Assembly (NCBI GenBank): GCA_038207425.1
Contig: JBBQZU010000034.1
Coordinates: 1 to 26,830 of the forward strand
From: JBBQZU01 sp038207425
Lineage (GTDB): Bacteria > Bacteroidota > Bacteroidia > Flavobacteriales_D > Cryomorphaceae
Length of the DNA stretch: 26,830 nucleotides
Direction of reading: 5' to 3'
Shown here: in pieces, positions 25,634 through 26,830 of the stretch
How positions within the stretch are numbered: position 1 is the stretch's first letter
Layout of the letters: each line of letters begins with the position of its first letter
Translations under genes and position numbers: made by a program
The notes under the pieces: model-generated
Seen by the model: the letters and a program-made list of their open reading frames with translations, nothing else
Told to the model about the DNA's origin: nothing
The model's database searches: none

Positions 25634-26548
25634 AAGATAACAGATTTCAACAAGCGAGTTCCAGATGAGCACAGTTGCCGTACGGACATGAAAGTGAAGC
25701 GACAAAATGAGGGCATTGTGTGCAAGCGCTCTAGTGGCACCAAGCACTATTGGATCAAGGCTATATACCAATGGAACTGCGCTTCATGCTACTTTAGAAC
25801 AACCCTCCTTTGCAGCACTGTGGTGCAGGACTGCAAGCTTCCCGTGCGGACATGGTAACTTTGCATGGCATATATGGGCATGACTAAAAAGGCTATCTGC
25901 GCGCACGAAATGCGCCGACATCCTGGAATGAAACGCTATGAGCCAGTGTGGGCAATAATGCGCAAAATTCGTAAAGCGATGGGCAAGCGCGACGGGCGAT
26001 ATGGGTTGAGCGATATAGTAGAGCTGGTTGAAGGTTACTTTTCCCAAGCCTCTCCGAAAGCACATAAACTCAAGCGGGGCAAAGGCAGCCAGCGAAAGAA
26101 GTCTGTGGTGGTGATGGCCATATCTACACCGCTTGAATACGTTGAAACAGGCAAGAAGAGTTCGCTATGCAGATTCTTCAAAATGAAAGTGGTCGATGCT
26201 GGAGATGCCGACGCTATCAGTGGGATTGTAAGTAAAACCCTTCATGAAAAGACAACTGTGCTTTCCGACAAAGCCACCAATTACGTAGACATTGCCAAGC
26301 ATATCGAAGCACATATCACTGTGATTGCCAGCATGAATACCACCAATGAAATGCTCCGTTGGGTGCACACGGCGATAAGCAATGCGAAGAGAACACTAAT
26401 AGGACTCTACCACCAGATCCGGGGCATAAACCTTCAGTCGTATCTGGATGAATTCTGATACAAGCTCAATCGAAGGTACTTTGGAGACCGGATATTTGAT
26501 CGAACCACGGTCGCAATTGCTTCAAGTAAGCGTATACGGACGGACTAG
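25634..26548 (+). pseudogene. IS1595-family (ISXO2-like) transposase, broken
   Basis: Read through its stop codons in one frame, this stretch gives a nearly complete ISXO2-like transposase. The N-terminal part (from about 25634) has FNKRVPDEHSC, GIVCKRSSGTKHYW and CASCYFRTTL, a zinc-ribbon region. The core has KRYEPVWAIMRKIRKAMGKR (about 25937-25996), and the C-terminal part has ISNAKRTLIGLYHQIRG and YLDEF-stop-YKLNRRYFG. Two in-frame stops are seen: TAA at 25856-25858 (RTW-stop-LCMAYM) and TGA at 26456-26458, where relatives have Cys. The first DDE Asp, normally in ELDEGYF, is Val here (ELVEGYF; codon GTT at 26027-26029). One zinc-ribbon Cys is Ser. The frame ends at the TAG at 26546. Terminal inverted repeats could not be fixed, so the element's edges are unknown. 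Confidence 0.82.
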
Positions 26549-26737
26549 CATAGCATTTATTATCGCAAACAAATTGCAAGCATTTCAAAAACAGGGCAAA
26601 CGCTTTATAATTGCCAATAATCAGAATGTTCATAATCATTTGAATATGAGTGTTTCATACTTTTTAATGAGCGTAGTATTTCGTAAATTAAACTGATAAT
26701 CAGATAAATATAGAGATAATGAAAAAAGGCAGTTCGG
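26549..26737. other. Short AT-rich spacer beyond the IS remnant
   Basis: No gene, clean hairpin or promoter box stands out. A 70-codon minus-strand frame here (26605-26817) has no family look and shares its upper part with a better candidate frame at the edge. Confidence 0.35.
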
Positions 26738-26830
26738 TTAATTGATTTCTTTGCAGATATGGATGGCCAGCGGATGAATAGGTGCAAGAAGCACAGTTTG
26801 TCCGGCATTGTTGCCATTTCTATGTGCGCA
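26738..26830 (-). CDS. Possible C-terminal end of a gene entering from the right edge
   Basis: On the minus strand, 30 codons from the right edge read to a TAA at 26738-26740, ending with PLAIHICKEIN. The stretch (for example NNAGQTVLLAPIHP) looks protein-like rather than random, but it is too short to assign to a family. The rest of the gene lies outside the window. Confidence 0.35.
   Translation of the reverse strand, partial: CAHRNGNNAGQTVLLAPIHPLAIHICKEIN

Overview
This window reads as a piece of a Bacteroidota chromosome. Three things point there. Two secreted proteins end in C-terminal domains of the type IX secretion system (T9SS) sorting type. Clean copies of the phylum's -7 promoter box, TAnnTTTG, sit in several intergenic spacers. 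The gene families present (DUF4783, DUF3857/transglutaminase, FdtA-type ketoisomerase, WbqC) are also common in that phylum. No rRNA, tRNA or CRISPR array was seen. The genus cannot be told from the sequence.

Bases 1-10117 are a surface-polysaccharide (O-antigen or capsule) locus. A glycosyltransferase on the minus strand runs off the left edge. Divergent from it is a tight plus-strand set: PIG-L deacetylase, GT4 glycosyltransferase, WbqC-like protein, and a formyltransferase. About 0.7 kb of wreckage follows, holding the C-terminal end of a lost glycosyltransferase fused to the 3' end of an IS3-family element. Then comes a second plus-strand set: a Wzx-type flippase, FdtA, FdtC and FdtB homologues (a dTDP-3-acetamido-3,6-dideoxyhexose pathway), and another glycosyltransferase. 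The first set looks able to remake an N-acyl group on a sugar. The second makes and exports a repeat unit containing a 3-amino sugar. The dTDP-sugar entry enzymes (RmlA/RmlB) and a polymerase are not in the window.

Bases 10235-15805 encode one 1856-residue surface protein with a large internal duplication, PKD-like repeats and a T9SS sorting domain. Base composition jumps from about 40% to about 65% GC inside this gene, near 13.74-13.86 kb. A 690-base spacer full of short repeats separates it from a convergent gene for a smaller T9SS cargo protein (16497-17621, minus).

Bases 17872-20297 look like housekeeping genes: a D-cysteine desulfhydrase/ACC-deaminase-like PLP enzyme, a LysM glucosaminidase, and a DUF4783 secreted protein. 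Bases 20761-25494 are a three-gene minus-strand operon: a small outer-membrane-like protein, a DUF3857/transglutaminase protein with an intact Cys-His-Asp triad, and a larger relative in which that triad is gone. The right end holds a dead IS1595-family transposase with two in-frame stop codons and a lost catalytic residue, then a possible C-terminal end of a minus-strand gene at the edge.
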